DNA of 64,000 bases from Aestuariivivens sediminicola (GTDB lineage: Bacteria; Bacteroidota; Bacteroidia; Flavobacteriales; Flavobacteriaceae): NCBI RefSeq assembly GCF_022662015.1, contig NZ_JAKMCM010000001.1, positions 1,054,001-1,118,000 on the forward strand, written 5' to 3'. A program made the translations under genes and the position numbers. The notes below the pieces were generated by a model. It was given only the letters and a program-made list of their open reading frames with translations, was not told the DNA's origin and did not search any database. This document shows positions 26,180 to 35,715 of this stretch, one piece after another; positions within the stretch are counted from its first letter, which is position 1; the number at the start of each line of letters is the position of its first letter.

Positions 26180-27607
26180 TTATTCTCTAAAATAATAGAT
26201 GTTGTCAACGAAAATGTTTGAAATGGTCGCGTCCGAAATAAAGAACAGCAAACCAATTTCATTACGCACAGTCAAACCATTAAAACTGGAAAGTGGCACA
26301 TCAAAACTTTCCCAACTATTGGATGATAGTTGAGACCCTGTAATTGTGAAATCACCTGAAATTTCATTACCACCAACATCGTTTATTAATTGAAGTCTAA
26401 TAAAATCATCAGGGTCTATAGCTTCTTGCACGTTAATATCAACATGTAAATGAGTCATTCCGGTCAGGTCCAGGGATTGGACATTTAAAAATGTACCAAC
26501 ACCTACAAAATTTAATTGCGTGTAATTAATAACCTGTCCTCCTCCCAAATCTAATGGAGGGGCGCCTCCTTGAGTTGTTTGGTATGGTGCAAAGAATCCA
26601 TTATAGTAATCCACGGGTACGTTGGTATAAGCATCGCTAAAAACCGAAATAACATTTGCAGGATCGCGCGTGGGTATAGGTGCTTCATTGAAGTTCCCTA
26701 AAGACTCAATGGTTAATGAACCTTGTGATTCAACCCCCGCAATAGATGAGGTAATAACAGCTGTGCCTGAATCTAGAATCCTGACCATTCCAAGTTCGTC
26801 AACACTTGCTACACTTGGATTGGATGATACAAAATTGAAATATGAAGGCGCTGCCGAAACCAATTGGTTAATTCCGTTTGGTAATTGAAATGTTTGTGTC
26901 AAGCCTCTTTCAGAAAGATTAATTACAGTTCCTATAAAAGAGGTTTCAGTGATGTCTTGTCCATTCATCATCGCTGGTCTCGGCTGTCCAATGGTACCAA
27001 GATTTTCGAACTTCAACTCGTCAACCCAAAATGTGTAACCAAAGCCATCCGTTTCCTGTGTTCCAGCAGCATAACTGAACATTCCTCTTTCATTAATTAG
27101 TTTTGATGGATCTGGAATTGGAATTATATACTTTGACCAATTTGTTCCAAGATTTACATTATTGGCAATAACCACGTATTTATTCTCAAGAAAATCTGTT
27201 CCGAACCCCATCTCGCCTATAGTAACTCCACGGGAGGCTTTAGCCCAAAACGTTAGCGCGTTAAATCCTGTCAAATTGCGACCTGCTCCATCTATTCTAA
27301 AAATAGCACCTGCATAATTGCCTTCGGGATCATTGGCGTTTGGTACATCAAAACGCATTGAAGCATCACTATTATAACCTTCGCTTTCATCAACTGTCCA
27401 TGCGGTGGCCTTAGAACCAGCAAAGGGAAAATAAAAATCAGATCCCATTCCTACAGGTGAATCGGAAAATATCTCTGGCGCGTTTGAAAAGGTAGCAAAC
27501 ACTGCTTCATCGGACAATTCCCTTTCACAACCAACAAAGGTAATGGATAGAAACCCCAATAGGCTTACTACATAACTGAATTTGAATTTAATATTTTTCA
27601 TTTTCAT
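26180..27607 (-). CDS. Surface glycan-binding lipoprotein with central Big_2 domain
   Basis: A 475-residue lipoprotein (lipobox FVGC, Cys about 27). The N-terminal jelly-roll (about 35-205) ends with FWVDELKFENLG. A bacterial Ig domain (Big_2-like, about 215-300, with NPSVASVDELGMVRILDSGTA pattern of alternating strands) and a C-terminal jelly-roll (about 310-475, ending NIFVDNIYYF) follow. No catalytic pair is apparent. Being placed between the fusion enzyme and GH16 in a glucan operon, it is best read as an SGBP. It could start at the second ATG (codon 3), which changes nothing in the signal peptide. Confidence 0.8.
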   Translation of the reverse strand: MKMKNIKFKFSYVVSLLGFLSITFVGCERELSDEAVFATFSNAPEIFSDSPVGMGSDFYFPFAGSKATAWTVDESEGYNSDASMRFDVPNANDPEGNYAGAIFRIDGAGRNLTGFNALTFWAKASRGVTIGEMGFGTDFLENKYVVIANNVNLGTNWSKYIIPIPDPSKLINERGMFSYAAGTQETDGFGYTFWVDELKFENLGTIGQPRPAMMNGQDITETSFIGTVINLSERGLTQTFQLPNGINQLVSAAPSYFNFVSSNPSVASVDELGMVRILDSGTAVITSSIAGVESQGSLTIESLGNFNEAPIPTRDPANVISVFSDAYTNVPVDYYNGFFAPYQTTQGGAPPLDLGGGQVINYTQLNFVGVGTFLNVQSLDLTGMTHLHVDINVQEAIDPDDFIRLQLINDVGGNEISGDFTITGSQLSSNSWESFDVPLSSFNGLTVRNEIGLLFFISDATISNIFVDNIYYFRE

Positions 27608-27613
27608 AATATT

Positions 27614-30600
27614 TTATTTACCAATATTGATATGTATATAGGTTCTTATTTCCCATTCCTGACCATCGTCAAAGCCAACCGGGCTTAGCGGAGGAATTGC
27701 AGGGAATGTGTTTGGAGGGACAGCTGTAGGAGCATATCTAGGCGAAAACTCATTTAAAGAACGCCAAATACCGCGAACACCTATTTTCGTCTCAGGAAGT
27801 ACAAACCAATCAGGTTTACTAAATGATGTTGAAATATCTATCATGTTTTGAACAGGGAAGGTCAGGTTAAAATCGCGATGATAGTCAAAAGGTCCCCAGT
27901 CATTAACTTTAAATCCGTATTCCAGCTTCCATTTTTTATAGATCATTTTAATATCTCCCCCAAAGCGTTCTATTGTTCTTTCGCTGTCTCCATTGGCTTG
28001 TGCAGTACCTCCATAGAGGTGGCTAATAACCCCTAAATCTGGACTAATTTTAGAAACTATTCTCGAGCTTATTTCCCAAAGATCTTGTGCCGGAGCGGAT
28101 TGCGGGAATGCAAAAAAAGTACGGTTTGCCAAGAACCCGATCGCAGCATCCTGAGCTGTAGGATGGTGTCTGTATACAAATCCTAAATTAAAAGCCAGTT
28201 TCGCATCTTCAGCTCTGTCGTTATCCCATTCATAGAACCAGGTTCCCGGTGTGGGGTCAAAGGTGAGCAATAATTCTCCGGCTGTGGTTTCTCTATTTCC
28301 GCGAACGGCAAATGGATCGTCTATAAAATTTCGTAACCTACCAGGTGCATTGACATCATTAGGCATAGGGTCTACTAAAGGCTTTTGCCACAGAAAGTTT
28401 GGTGCTATTTGCCAATTCCCCATTAAAAAAGTGAATCCTGAAAGAATATTAGTCTGGTTGCCGCTTCCTGAATCCTTTAGCTTCCATCCGGTAAAAGTCC
28501 TTGTAGCATCCGCGCCTCCATTGGCAACTAAGCCCATATAGGCCGCCTGAGCATACCAGTTAAACTTCCCTGCTTGAAGTGTGATTTTAGCTTTTCCCCC
28601 CCAGTTGTCATCAGAATTTATTTTGTCTTGATATACTATATAATTCCCTGATTCACCAGTTACATCTTGAAAGGTACTTCCATTTAGTGGTCTACCTCCC
28701 CATATTCCACCCAGAGATAAACCAACTTTACCAAATTCTTTCTCTAATACCAAAGTAGCTCTCTCTGTCGGCCATGGTGGAATTACCCCTGAAACAATTT
28801 GGTTGGCATCCAAGATACGTCGTCCGTTATCATCAAAACGTAATGTTGTATTTATGTCCCTATGGTAAATACCGGTAATATCCCAATGCTTAAAGTGCGT
28901 TCGATACTTAAAGAGCATGGTTGGATTGGCTCCCCACCACAATTGTGGGCCAAAAGCCGCCTTTAGACCTTTAAAAGCTCTTTTACCATCGATTTCCAAG
29001 CCCAAAATTTCTCCGTTGTAAATGTCTAAGTTCGGGCCGTAATTAGCTTCTGGGTACAATCCGAAAAAGTCTCCTTCATATCCCCAATGGTAATGTCCAG
29101 TTCTATAGAATCCTCTAACATCTGCATGTTTAGAATTCCATTCAAATTCAGCATTGTACACCCTAACACGATTATTATCTGTTATGATTACTTCTTCACC
29201 TTGATCATTAATTACTGTAACCGGGCGTCCGACATTTTCATAAAAAATTTCATTAATCGGATTTTGTGCCACATTACCAAGAATATTAAAATTCACTTCG
29301 GCTCTCATGTTCGAAGTTGGTTGGCCCTCGACGCCAACGTAATACGATTGCATATGGTCGAAACCCAATCGATTCGGATAGGCTTCGGAGTTGGGATCCG
29401 GGTTATCTGGTGTTGTAATTAAGGATCCTCCTGTATTGAATGTTGTAAACTCAGCTCTTAAATTGCTGAGTTTAATCTTTCCCCCATCCTTCGCTTCAAG
29501 TGCCGCTTTATCACCTCGTGCCTTCAAAACAGCGTCCATTAAATTGATGTTATTGAAATAGTTTTGAATGAAATCGCTATCAACACCCTCTCCATATGGA
29601 TTTAACCGATGTGCTTCCTTTAAGGCGTAATAGGCTGCACGTGGGTATAGGTCGTATAATCCGCGTGGGCTGGTTGGTCCTTTAGCACAAATTCCAAACC
29701 ATTCCTCGTTCATGTTATTTTCCCCGTCTTTGTAGTCACTCTGGTATCCGCCATTGGCCCAGGACGCATTGTTGTCATGAACATCGGCATTCTCCCTTTT
29801 ATCGAAACCAAATTTCCACCAACCGTCACTGAATTGAAAGGTAAATCCTCCTATGGAATTTTGAGCTTTCCCCAAGCCGGCTGCATTGGCATAGATCTCC
29901 CTCCAGTTCTCGACCATGTAATAGGCCTGAGATTTCTGATCTTCTTTGTTTTCGATCGCATTGAAGGCATCCGCCCCAAATTCGGTGAACATGATCGGCA
30001 TATCCAATTTTGATTTTACCGTATCAAACATGTCCGTAAAGGAAGGGCCTCGATAGGAATTGACACCATAAATGTCAACATCCTTGCATTCCTCGGCAAT
30101 AATATCAATGAACAACACATCCCCGTTACAGATGGCCACCGGATGCGATGCATCCAATTCCTTCATCATTTTGGCGGCTTCGTTCATTAACCTGTACATC
30201 GGTCTGCCCCGGCTTTCTCCAATGAACTGAATGCGTCCTTCATCATCCGGGAAATCCTCGGTTTCCGCACCGGCCCAAAACAGGCCGTAGTTGTTTTCAT
30301 TGCCCAGGAGATAGAGCAGGAGTCCGGGTGTATTTTTATACCCTTCAACCAGGGTCTTTACCTCTTGAAGCAGAACCTCCCTGGTATAAGGATCATCATA
30401 GATGGTTACCGGTGTCCAGACCCCTTTTAAGGTCAACCCATAGCGACCAAAAGAGTGGTTCAACATGGTATGGATACCGTAATTTTCGTAAATGTATTTA
30501 ATCCACCTGGCCGGAACACCCGTATACTGACGAATCACATTGACGTTCATGTTTCGCAATAAGGACATTTCGGTATCCAGTCCGGCACGGATGATATCGT

Positions 30601-30802
30601 CCGGCTTGTTCCAAAAATCGGCATTAACCGTATTGGTTCCAATGGGTATATAATCCCAGTTCATTCCATTTATTATGAAATCCTCACCATTAACGACCAA
30701 TTTCATTCCATCGGAGTTCTTCACAACCTCCACCTGGGCTTTTTGAGCCCATAACACTGCTGTTGATAAAAAGAGCCATACACTTAGAAAAAAGTACTTC
30801 AT
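27614..30802 (-). CDS. Fusion of GH2-type TIM-barrel glycosidase with outer-membrane beta-barrel
   Basis: A 1062-residue exported protein (signal peptide 1-20, ending VLWAQ). Residues about 25-430 form a TIM barrel of the GH2 catalytic type, with likely acid/base Glu169 in LLGNENNYG and nucleophile Glu274 in FTEFGADAF. The usual GH2 N-terminal sandwich domains are absent. Residues about 435-1062 are made of many alternating amphipathic strands with aromatic girdles and short turns, as in an outer-membrane porin, up to the final strand EIRTYIHINIGK. The enzyme part would thus be held in the periplasm at the mouth of a pore. It is the first gene of the 21 kb operon, behind two operator candidates. 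Activity is probably on beta-glucan fragments; linkage is unknown. Confidence 0.75.
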   Translation of the reverse strand: MKYFFLSVWLFLSTAVLWAQKAQVEVVKNSDGMKLVVNGEDFIINGMNWDYIPIGTNTVNADFWNKPDDIIRAGLDTEMSLLRNMNVNVIRQYTGVPARWIKYIYENYGIHTMLNHSFGRYGLTLKGVWTPVTIYDDPYTREVLLQEVKTLVEGYKNTPGLLLYLLGNENNYGLFWAGAETEDFPDDEGRIQFIGESRGRPMYRLMNEAAKMMKELDASHPVAICNGDVLFIDIIAEECKDVDIYGVNSYRGPSFTDMFDTVKSKLDMPIMFTEFGADAFNAIENKEDQKSQAYYMVENWREIYANAAGLGKAQNSIGGFTFQFSDGWWKFGFDKRENADVHDNNASWANGGYQSDYKDGENNMNEEWFGICAKGPTSPRGLYDLYPRAAYYALKEAHRLNPYGEGVDSDFIQNYFNNINLMDAVLKARGDKAALEAKDGGKIKLSNLRAEFTTFNTGGSLITTPDNPDPNSEAYPNRLGFDHMQSYYVGVEGQPTSNMRAEVNFNILGNVAQNPINEIFYENVGRPVTVINDQGEEVIITDNNRVRVYNAEFEWNSKHADVRGFYRTGHYHWGYEGDFFGLYPEANYGPNLDIYNGEILGLEIDGKRAFKGLKAAFGPQLWWGANPTMLFKYRTHFKHWDITGIYHRDINTTLRFDDNGRRILDANQIVSGVIPPWPTERATLVLEKEFGKVGLSLGGIWGGRPLNGSTFQDVTGESGNYIVYQDKINSDDNWGGKAKITLQAGKFNWYAQAAYMGLVANGGADATRTFTGWKLKDSGSGNQTNILSGFTFLMGNWQIAPNFLWQKPLVDPMPNDVNAPGRLRNFIDDPFAVRGNRETTAGELLLTFDPTPGTWFYEWDNDRAEDAKLAFNLGFVYRHHPTAQDAAIGFLANRTFFAFPQSAPAQDLWEISSRIVSKISPDLGVISHLYGGTAQANGDSERTIERFGGDIKMIYKKWKLEYGFKVNDWGPFDYHRDFNLTFPVQNMIDISTSFSKPDWFVLPETKIGVRGIWRSLNEFSPRYAPTAVPPNTFPAIPPLSPVGFDDGQEWEIRTYIHINIGK

Positions 30803-30915
30803 ATTGTTATATTGTTAAAATTTGTTCTTTAAATAAACGACACCTGCACAATAGTTTTCATGCGGTAAGACACCTATTTAAATTTAACGCTTTAGATTTT
30901 GAAATCCTTAAAATA

Positions 30916-30937
30916 CACCACTACAAAATATATACAT
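30916..30937 (-). promoter_or_regulatory. PUL operator candidate, proximal site of the 21 kb operon
   Basis: The minus strand reads ATGTATATATT then TTGTAGTGGTG, the same 11+11 layout as at 9260-9281 and 38806-38827. It ends 113 bases before the start codon at 30802. Confidence 0.65.
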
Positions 30938-31039
30938 GTTAAAATGTCTTTTAAAGAACATGGCTATTCAATATGTATAGAAGCTTTCACGGTGTTTTTG
31001 GGGCGAGAAACCACTGCTTACATTCATCTGAACACTAAG

Positions 31040-31061
31040 ATGTCGTGGTCATGTATGGTTT
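31040..31061 (+). promoter_or_regulatory. PUL operator candidate, distal site of the 21 kb operon
   Basis: ATGTCGTGGTC (31040-31050) followed by ATGTATGGTTT (31051-31061), on the opposite strand to the proximal site and 124 bp from it, centre to centre. Confidence 0.6.
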
Positions 31062-31183
31062 CTAATTCATGCAAACTGCACAGATTATATTACTGTTCTA
31101 ACCCTAAATCATCAGGTTAAAAAGAAATAGGGGTGCATTCAGGAAAACAACAGTGCCATCATTTCCGAAGGTGTAAAAAAGTA

Positions 31184-31231
31184 TGTTAAAAAAAGAGGAG
31201 GGTAAAATCAACTATCTTAATCCCCTCCTCT
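31184..31231 (-). terminator. Terminator of the susC-susD-SGBP operon
   Basis: The minus strand has AGAGGAGGG (31231-31223) pairing perfectly with CCCTCCTCT (31202-31194), a 20-base loop, and a T run covering 31194-31188. It lies 24 bases after the last gene's stop. Confidence 0.85.
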
Positions 31232-31255
31232 CATTTTTTAAATCATTCTTCCGTT

Positions 31256-32215
31256 TTAGTCATTCGGATTATCGGTTTGATACATGCAATACCAAGCATT
31301 TGCACCCTCCTCAATTCGAACATACAAGGTGCTTTCTGTTATGGTAATTATTTCCAATTTACCTGAAAGTTCCTCTCCAACATACCAGCACATAAATCCG
31401 CCATCAGAAATGTTTATGGTTGTTCCTCTGTATTCAGGATCAACGCCATCTTTTGTTGCATTGGAATTAGAAGGCGTAAAGGTTACAGTTTTAACACCAA
31501 CCAGAGTTGGCGCCACTTCTGTTCCGTGACAATCATTAGCCGCAACACCTATAGCGTCAGCATATCCACCAGGGGTATAAGCAATTTCCTTTAACTGCTC
31601 AAAGGTAATCGTTTTACCATCTGCGGACTGGGTAAACACAAATTCAGCATTATACATACACAATTTATCGCCCCACCAGGGACCGGCATTGAACCAATAA
31701 GGCCATGTATGGGTTCCGTCCGACTGAACATCATTTGGACCTAAACCAATATTGCCGAGTTTGTCTGCGGCCCAGTACCATGTTTTACTACTTCCAGGAC
31801 CTCCGGTTAGAAACTGTTTCGCTTCTTCATCTTCAAAGGAACTAAAGACATCAATATTCATAGAATAGGTCGTAGTAATCCCACCAATTCCAGATGCCAT
31901 CACCGTGACCGTATAGGTGTTTACACCGGTTAAACTAAACTGGTGTGTCACATTGCCCGTCGGCGCCGACACCACTTTTGAATCATCTCCGAAATCATAG
32001 CGATAGGTGATGGCGCCATCAGCGGTGGCTGTAAAGTTCACCAGTCCCGATCCATCTCCATTGGGGTTATTCGCATCTACACCAACAATGGTCGCGCTCA
32101 TGCTGACATTGCTCGGTGCGACAATATCGCCCACAACGCCTTCATCATCCTGACAGCTGCTAAACAACAGTACCAGGGTTAAGAAAACTCCTAATTTGAA
32201 TTTTATATTTTTCAT
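31256..32215 (-). CDS. PKD-containing surface glycan-binding lipoprotein (SusE-position)
   Basis: A 319-residue lipoprotein (LLFSSC, Cys about 21) with an N-terminal PKD-type domain (about 33-125; YRYDFGDDSK) and a C-terminal domain (about 130-319) rich in Trp (WYWAADKLG, PYWFNAGPWWGDK, FMCWYVGEE) which probably forms the glycan platform. Cysteines in the C-terminal part are also notable. It is the last gene of the susC-susD operon, the usual place for an SGBP. It should bind laminarin outside the cell and pass it to SusCD. No catalytic motif is present. Confidence 0.85.
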   Translation of the reverse strand: MKNIKFKLGVFLTLVLLFSSCQDDEGVVGDIVAPSNVSMSATIVGVDANNPNGDGSGLVNFTATADGAITYRYDFGDDSKVVSAPTGNVTHQFSLTGVNTYTVTVMASGIGGITTTYSMNIDVFSSFEDEEAKQFLTGGPGSSKTWYWAADKLGNIGLGPNDVQSDGTHTWPYWFNAGPWWGDKLCMYNAEFVFTQSADGKTITFEQLKEIAYTPGGYADAIGVAANDCHGTEVAPTLVGVKTVTFTPSNSNATKDGVDPEYRGTTINISDGGFMCWYVGEELSGKLEIITITESTLYVRIEEGANAWYCMYQTDNPND

Positions 32216-32231
32216 AATTACGTTTTAATAT

Positions 32232-34199
32232 TTAATTAGCAAAAAGAGAGACATTATCTATATTTACCTGACCTGCATCGGCTCCCATATCAAATATAAC
32301 GCGTGCATCCGCTGCGCCCCAATCCGTTGCCGTTAGTGTAAAGGTATACGTTGTACGTGTAGGTGTTATATCTACCGTCTCCACCGAGCTCGACCATGGT
32401 GCGGCACTCAAGCCAATACCGGACACTATGGATCTGTTGGTGTCAGACCAGGCATCGAAAGAGAAGGTGTAGGTTGTGCCCTGAGTTATTTCAACCTTTT
32501 GGCTCATATTAACTTCCCAGGCATTACCAGCCGTTGCAACGTCTACTGAATAATAGGTGTTTCCGCCATCTGTGACTACGGACACAAAATCAGTATCGTT
32601 TGTGCCTTTAATCCAAGGTTCAGGTCCGGCCTCAAAGTCACCATTTACTAATAATCCGCTATCAAATGGTCCGTCCCCTAAGAATAGAGATACGTTATCA
32701 ATATTGACCTGACCAGCATCGGCCCCCATATCAAACAATACGCGTGCATCAGGGGCGCCCCATCCGCTCGCTGTAAGTGTTAACGAATAGGTGGTACGTG
32801 TTGGTGTAATATTAACCGTTTGCACTGAAGCTGACCATGGTGGGGCGCTCAGGCCAATCCCTGTGACCATAGATCGACTGGTGTCTGACCAAGCATCAAA
32901 AATCAAAGTATAGGTTTCATCCTGAAGAATCTCCACTTTCTGACTCATATTTACCTCCCATGGGTTTCCAGCAGAAGCTACATCTACAGAATAATAGGTG
33001 TTGTCGCCGTCTGTTACCACGGTAACCGGTGCATTATCATCTGTTCCTACAATCCAGAAATCACTTCCGTCTTCAAAATCGCCATTTGACAGTAAGCCAT
33101 CATTGAACGGTGCAGCGCTTTCATTTCTAATATTGTCCACATAGAACGTCCAATCAGAACCACCGGATCCTACCGTTCCAAAGTCAAAGAACCAAACCAG
33201 TTTTTGATAGGTTTGTGAAAGATCAATATCACTGAAGTCGATCACAACCTCTTCCCAGGCACTATTACCTGTTAATGTTACCGTTTTCTCTATGTTAATA
33301 TTTGCATCGTCAAGGTTTTCTAATTTAAATAGAAGTGTTCCTCCTGGTCTTGGAGACCACACATCAAGCTTTATTAGTTTCTTTTTACTGAAATCTATAG
33401 GAGATGACATAATAATGACATCGCCAGCCCAAACCTCACCAGCTCCCTTTTCAATTTTACCTACTTTCGCTGAAGGGTTGCCATTTGTGTCCGGGTTATC
33501 GACAACTTCTGCCGATGCACCACCAAATCCAATAAATTTTGTGGCATCAAATACTTCAAAAGTGATTGGCAGTACCACGGGAGAAGAAATGGTAATCACC
33601 ACTTCCAATTCTGTCGTCTCAACACCACCACTCAGAGCAACCACCCTCATGGTATAATCTCCCACAAACGGATATTCATAACTTACAGTTTCTCCAATTG
33701 CCATGGGTGTAGGCTCCTCTGCCGTGTTTGATGTGTCGAAATACACTTCAAAGGATGCTGCAAAATCGGCTGTGGCAGAAACATCTAATTTAAAGGGGTT
33801 TGTTGGGTCTATTTCAGCTGTGACTTCTAAATTTTCAGGCGCCCGAAATGACACCATGAGTTCTTGTGTTACCTCAGTTTTTAATCCTGTTATACCAATA
33901 GCCTCAATGGTAATGTTATAAGACCCTTCAATATAGGTGTGGGTCACGGCTTCTCCCTGAATGACGCTCACCGGTTCGGCAGTACCGTCACCAAGCATGA
34001 TGTTATAGTGTGTTGCTCCCTGCGCATTTGGCGTTATGGTTACAACACCCGAATTGTCCTGAGCTATTTTAAAGTTTGCAGATACCTCTGAAGGCGCAAC
34101 GACTTCATCAACAAAACTCAAATCGTTATCATCTTCGGCACAATTGATAAACAGTGCCGTGATGAACAAAAGTGTGAATATGGTTTTTAAATTTTTCAT
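32232..34199 (-). CDS. Surface glycan-binding lipoprotein with tandem CBM4-like domains
   Basis: A 655-residue lipoprotein (lipobox LFINC, Cys about 20). Two Ig/PKD-like domains (about 35-115 and 118-205) and a jelly-roll (about 210-360, ending FYVDNIRN) precede two CBM4-like domains (about 365-508 and 511-655). The last two are very similar to each other over their whole length (both contain WEVNMSQKVEI and DARVxFDMGADAGQVNIDNV), which points to a recent internal duplication. It is 16 bases after susD. It should bind beta-1,3-glucan with two equivalent sites at the cell surface. Confidence 0.86.
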   Translation of the reverse strand: MKNLKTIFTLLFITALFINCAEDDNDLSFVDEVVAPSEVSANFKIAQDNSGVVTITPNAQGATHYNIMLGDGTAEPVSVIQGEAVTHTYIEGSYNITIEAIGITGLKTEVTQELMVSFRAPENLEVTAEIDPTNPFKLDVSATADFAASFEVYFDTSNTAEEPTPMAIGETVSYEYPFVGDYTMRVVALSGGVETTELEVVITISSPVVLPITFEVFDATKFIGFGGASAEVVDNPDTNGNPSAKVGKIEKGAGEVWAGDVIIMSSPIDFSKKKLIKLDVWSPRPGGTLLFKLENLDDANINIEKTVTLTGNSAWEEVVIDFSDIDLSQTYQKLVWFFDFGTVGSGGSDWTFYVDNIRNESAAPFNDGLLSNGDFEDGSDFWIVGTDDNAPVTVVTDGDNTYYSVDVASAGNPWEVNMSQKVEILQDETYTLIFDAWSDTSRSMVTGIGLSAPPWSASVQTVNITPTRTTYSLTLTASGWGAPDARVLFDMGADAGQVNIDNVSLFLGDGPFDSGLLVNGDFEAGPEPWIKGTNDTDFVSVVTDGGNTYYSVDVATAGNAWEVNMSQKVEITQGTTYTFSFDAWSDTNRSIVSGIGLSAAPWSSSVETVDITPTRTTYTFTLTATDWGAADARVIFDMGADAGQVNIDNVSLFAN

Positions 34200-34215
34200 A
34201 TCGTATTTTTTTATT

Positions 34216-35706
34216 TTAGTATCCGGGGTTTTGAGTCAATATACCTCCGGATAAATTGATTTCTTCAATTGGAATGGGAAACACCTCGTGTTTGCCCGCT
34301 ACAAATCCATCGATTTCCTGAGCCGCTCTTCCTGTTCGTACCAAATCGAAAAAGCGGTGGCCTTCACCTACCAATTCAACTCGTCTTTCCTTGTAGATAT
34401 CATTGAGCAAATTGGTTCCTGTAGTTGCTACACTCGGTAACAGGGCTCTATTACGTACCTGATTCAGGTAATTTTGAGCTCTTGTGTCATCTATACCTCC
34501 TCTGTTCAATGCCTCAGCCGCCATTAAAAGGACGTCGGCAAAGCGAATGGCCCTGTAGTTATCCGGGTTTGTTAAGGCCGGATCGCTTCGGTCCAGATCA
34601 CCTTTACGCGCCATCAATTTCCTGTTAAAATAGCCCGTTTGCTCATAACCTGCATTTTCATTATAGGAGGATCCAGGATTGTCAGCTATATATTGCTCTA
34701 TATCTAAAATAGAGGTCTCATAACGCAGATCACCATCTTCGAAAGCATCTACCACTTCCTGAGTTGGGACGTTAAAGCTGTATCCTGCATCAAATTTTCC
34801 TGAGGCATCCACAAATTCTCTCGGTCCATTAAAGAACACGGTGTAATTACCCTCCAAACACTGGAAACAGTCATAACTTCCTCCATCAACATCGGAATAC
34901 TGTATTTCGAAAACAGATTCGATATTGTTTTCCCAATCACGCTCAAACATATTGGGATACTCTTCTGAAGTCAATAAACGATGCGGTCCGTTGTTTATCA
35001 AATCTTCCAACACTGCGGCAGACTCATCAAATTTATCCTGAAACAGATACACTTTCCCTAAGAGGGCCTGTGCCGCACCTTTGGTGACTCGACCGGTTTC
35101 ACTTTGCACATAGGGTAAATTCGCTGCGGCAAATTGTAAATCTGCCTCAATTAACGCGTATACCTCAGTTTTTGGTTTTCTTTTTACTTCATCTTTAAAC
35201 TGGTCGCCATAACGAATACGCTTATCAACCAGCATCGGTACATCACCCCACCATTTAACCAATATAAAATTGAAATAGGCTCTTAAAAACCTTGTTTGGG
35301 CTATAACACTGGTCTTATTTGGGAAATCAAGATTATCCTGAAACTCCATGATATAATTACAGCGATTAACTGCTTCGTACATCCATTGCCACATGGTTCT
35401 CAAACCGCCATTGCTTTGTCCTATAGGTGTGTGTATCATGTCATCAATCTCCTGAATGTAGGGTGAATCTGTAGCACTCTCACCGCCACACAAGGTGTTA
35501 TCAGAGGCTATTTCAGCGTACTGAAAGAACTTCGAGGTGGCCTGCAGGTAGTCGTAAGCCGCTACTAAGGCCAATTGATAATCTTCCTCGGACTTGAAAA
35601 AATCCTCAGAGTTTTCGTCTTCTGAAGCGACATCCACAAAAGAATCGCTACACGCTAATACTATTAGTGATATCAATAGTACATATAAGTATTTTAAATT
35701 TTTCAT
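34216..35706 (-). CDS. susD: SusD/RagB-family outer-membrane glycan-binding lipoprotein
   Basis: A 496-residue lipoprotein with signal and Cys about 19 (LIVLAC). The helical TPR-rich fold of SusD is recognisable from SEEDYQLALVAAYDYLQAT, the RAYFNFILVKWWGDVP block near 145-160, and the C-terminal ERRVELVGEGHRFFDLVRTG block typical of the family. It forms the lid of the SusC pore and binds glucan outside the cell. It is 9 bases downstream of susC. The symbol is used in the family sense only; the ligand is inferred from the enzymes around it. Confidence 0.95.
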   Translation of the reverse strand: MKNLKYLYVLLISLIVLACSDSFVDVASEDENSEDFFKSEEDYQLALVAAYDYLQATSKFFQYAEIASDNTLCGGESATDSPYIQEIDDMIHTPIGQSNGGLRTMWQWMYEAVNRCNYIMEFQDNLDFPNKTSVIAQTRFLRAYFNFILVKWWGDVPMLVDKRIRYGDQFKDEVKRKPKTEVYALIEADLQFAAANLPYVQSETGRVTKGAAQALLGKVYLFQDKFDESAAVLEDLINNGPHRLLTSEEYPNMFERDWENNIESVFEIQYSDVDGGSYDCFQCLEGNYTVFFNGPREFVDASGKFDAGYSFNVPTQEVVDAFEDGDLRYETSILDIEQYIADNPGSSYNENAGYEQTGYFNRKLMARKGDLDRSDPALTNPDNYRAIRFADVLLMAAEALNRGGIDDTRAQNYLNQVRNRALLPSVATTGTNLLNDIYKERRVELVGEGHRFFDLVRTGRAAQEIDGFVAGKHEVFPIPIEEINLSGGILTQNPGY

Positions 35707-35715
35707 ACCTCTTTT

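Larger units (their letters stand above)
30803..31255. other. Intergenic control region of the 21 kb operon
   Basis: This gap of 453 bases holds the terminator of the susCD operon (31184-31231), two divergent 22-bp operator candidates and the promoter region of the fusion-enzyme gene. A plus-strand frame of 73 codons overlaps it (30899-31120), but lacks coding character and runs over the operator sites. Confidence 0.65.

Noticed and set aside
30899-31120. 73-codon plus-strand ORF upstream of the fusion-enzyme gene
   Set aside because: It covers both operator candidates, has no recognisable sequence or neighbours and no promoter.
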